64,000 bases of DNA, taken from positions 372,001 to 436,000 of the forward strand of contig JAQGEQ010000258.1 of NCBI GenBank assembly GCA_034620365.1, read 5' to 3'. A model generated the notes under the pieces. It was not told the DNA's origin. It saw only the letters and a list, made by a program, of their open reading frames with translations, and did no database searches. The DNA is from Pegea sp. RAD2-039 (Eukaryota; Chordata; Thaliacea; Salpida; Salpidae). The translations under genes were made by a program, and so were the position numbers. Positions 63,701-64,000 of the stretch are shown one piece after another. Position 1 is the stretch's first letter, and each line of letters starts with the position of its first letter.

Positions 63701-63755
63701 ATGGTTTCAGTCCACTAACAGAACACAGAAACATCAAAAAGAAACTGACATTCAT
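60741..63755 (-). CDS. Secreted glycoside hydrolase family 3 enzyme (beta-xylosidase/beta-glucosidase-like)
   Basis: Eleven exons: the first is 63755-63582, the second 63455-63268, and the others lie near 63083-62924, 62873-62571, 62526-62402, 62360-62161, 62102-61993, 61931-61690, 61640-61556, 61502-61295 and 61246-60741. It has a signal peptide (MNVSFFLMFLCSVSG). The GH3 N-domain shows CLHGYLNQGTIFPQAIGLAA, FAPVVNIMRHPLWGRNQETY with GEDPFL, TCKHFGVHGGPE and MCSYNAINGVPACANE, and the nucleophile region FKGYVVSDEGAI with the catalytic Asp. The C-domain has FVLLKNDGFLP, GPFGENQQAISGDY, NDRRNLDLPGNQ and INPAGRLPYTWY. A Fn3-like end follows (YGLSYSSFSYNRVTV). This matches the plant, sponge and invertebrate beta-D-xylosidase-like branch. 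Substrate choice between xylosides and glucosides is not decided by what I can see. Confidence 0.92.
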
Positions 63756-64000
63756 TTCAGCAACTTTTACAGCTTAATAATCAAACAGTGAACTTCTGTA
63801 CACAATAAAAATTGTATTTACAACTAAATTACACACTAAAGTTAGAAAGAAGTAATTTTTAACTTGTCGAAAAGTTTCAAATAAAATGTGTTAGTTAGAA
63901 CCAATCCAAGTACAAACGTAAATATGGAACTTGATGAGCTTTTTAAAAGATCCTAGTAAATAATCTTAATACAAAAATGAAAACTAAAATTATCAACATG
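63756..64000. other. 5' flank of the GH3 gene
   Basis: AT-rich, no coding frame. It probably carries the promoter of the minus-strand GH3 gene. No clear motif was seen. Confidence 0.45.

Noticed and set aside
1-64000. tRNA, rRNA, CRISPR array or bacterial operon features
   Set aside because: No cloverleaf or B-box with matching arms, no rRNA motifs and no spaced direct repeats were seen. The sequence is clearly spliced animal DNA.

Overview
This is an AT-rich animal genome segment (my estimate is about 30% GC). The genes are spliced eukaryotic genes with GT-AG introns, most only 45 to 600 bases long, and coding exons are visibly richer in G+C than their surroundings. The gene set is metazoan: a CLIP-170 type plus-end tracking protein, mitochondrial ribosomal protein mS25, GPATCH11, an SLC52 riboflavin transporter, 6-phosphogluconate dehydrogenase, and an SRCR/LDLa/PAN/trypsin mosaic protease. 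Secreted GH16 and GH3 glycosidases point to an invertebrate. The compact spacing would fit a tunicate or another small-genome aquatic invertebrate, but the sequence alone does not fix the phylum.

Layout. 1-2615 is empty. Plus strand: a MARVEL-like four-helix membrane protein with a giant acidic tail (2616-7105), a small disordered protein (7873-8619) and a secreted mosaic serine protease (9826-15012, 17 exons, all phases closed). Minus strand: a CUB-domain type I membrane protein (15547-17124), a type II membrane protein with an EGF-like ectodomain (17763-19292) and a small single-pass protein (21593-23105). A dead LINE 3' end lies at 24240-25130. A small single-pass membrane protein follows on the plus strand (26818-27729), downstream of an E-box/CRE-like cluster.

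The centre (28962-41885, minus) is a CLIP1-like gene with two CAP-Gly domains, many coiled-coil exons and two terminal zinc knuckles. It carries a recent internal duplication and an in-intron alternative last exon. Upstream of it, on the same strand and about 300 bp apart, are intronless MRPS25 and GPATCH11. After a 3 kb gene desert come GH16 (47022-49764, plus), SLC52 (50475-52737, minus), a second LINE 3' end (53372-53830, minus), PGD (54203-57341, minus), an unresolved zone with an orphan exon and decayed coding material (58060-60370), and GH3 (60741-63755, minus).

How the genes relate. There is no single pathway. The secreted protease, GH16 and GH3 fit extracellular digestion or defence, and the CUB and EGF membrane proteins are uncharacterised surface proteins. 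CLIP, mS25, GPATCH11 and PGD are housekeeping genes. The most unusual items are the MARVEL-like protein with seven exactly 12-residue helical repeats, the CLIP gene's 170-bp identical duplication and alternative last exon, and a strong excess of the palindrome TGACGTCA (11 copies found by eye, about 0.5 expected). All exon coordinates were worked out by hand from splice signals and phase.
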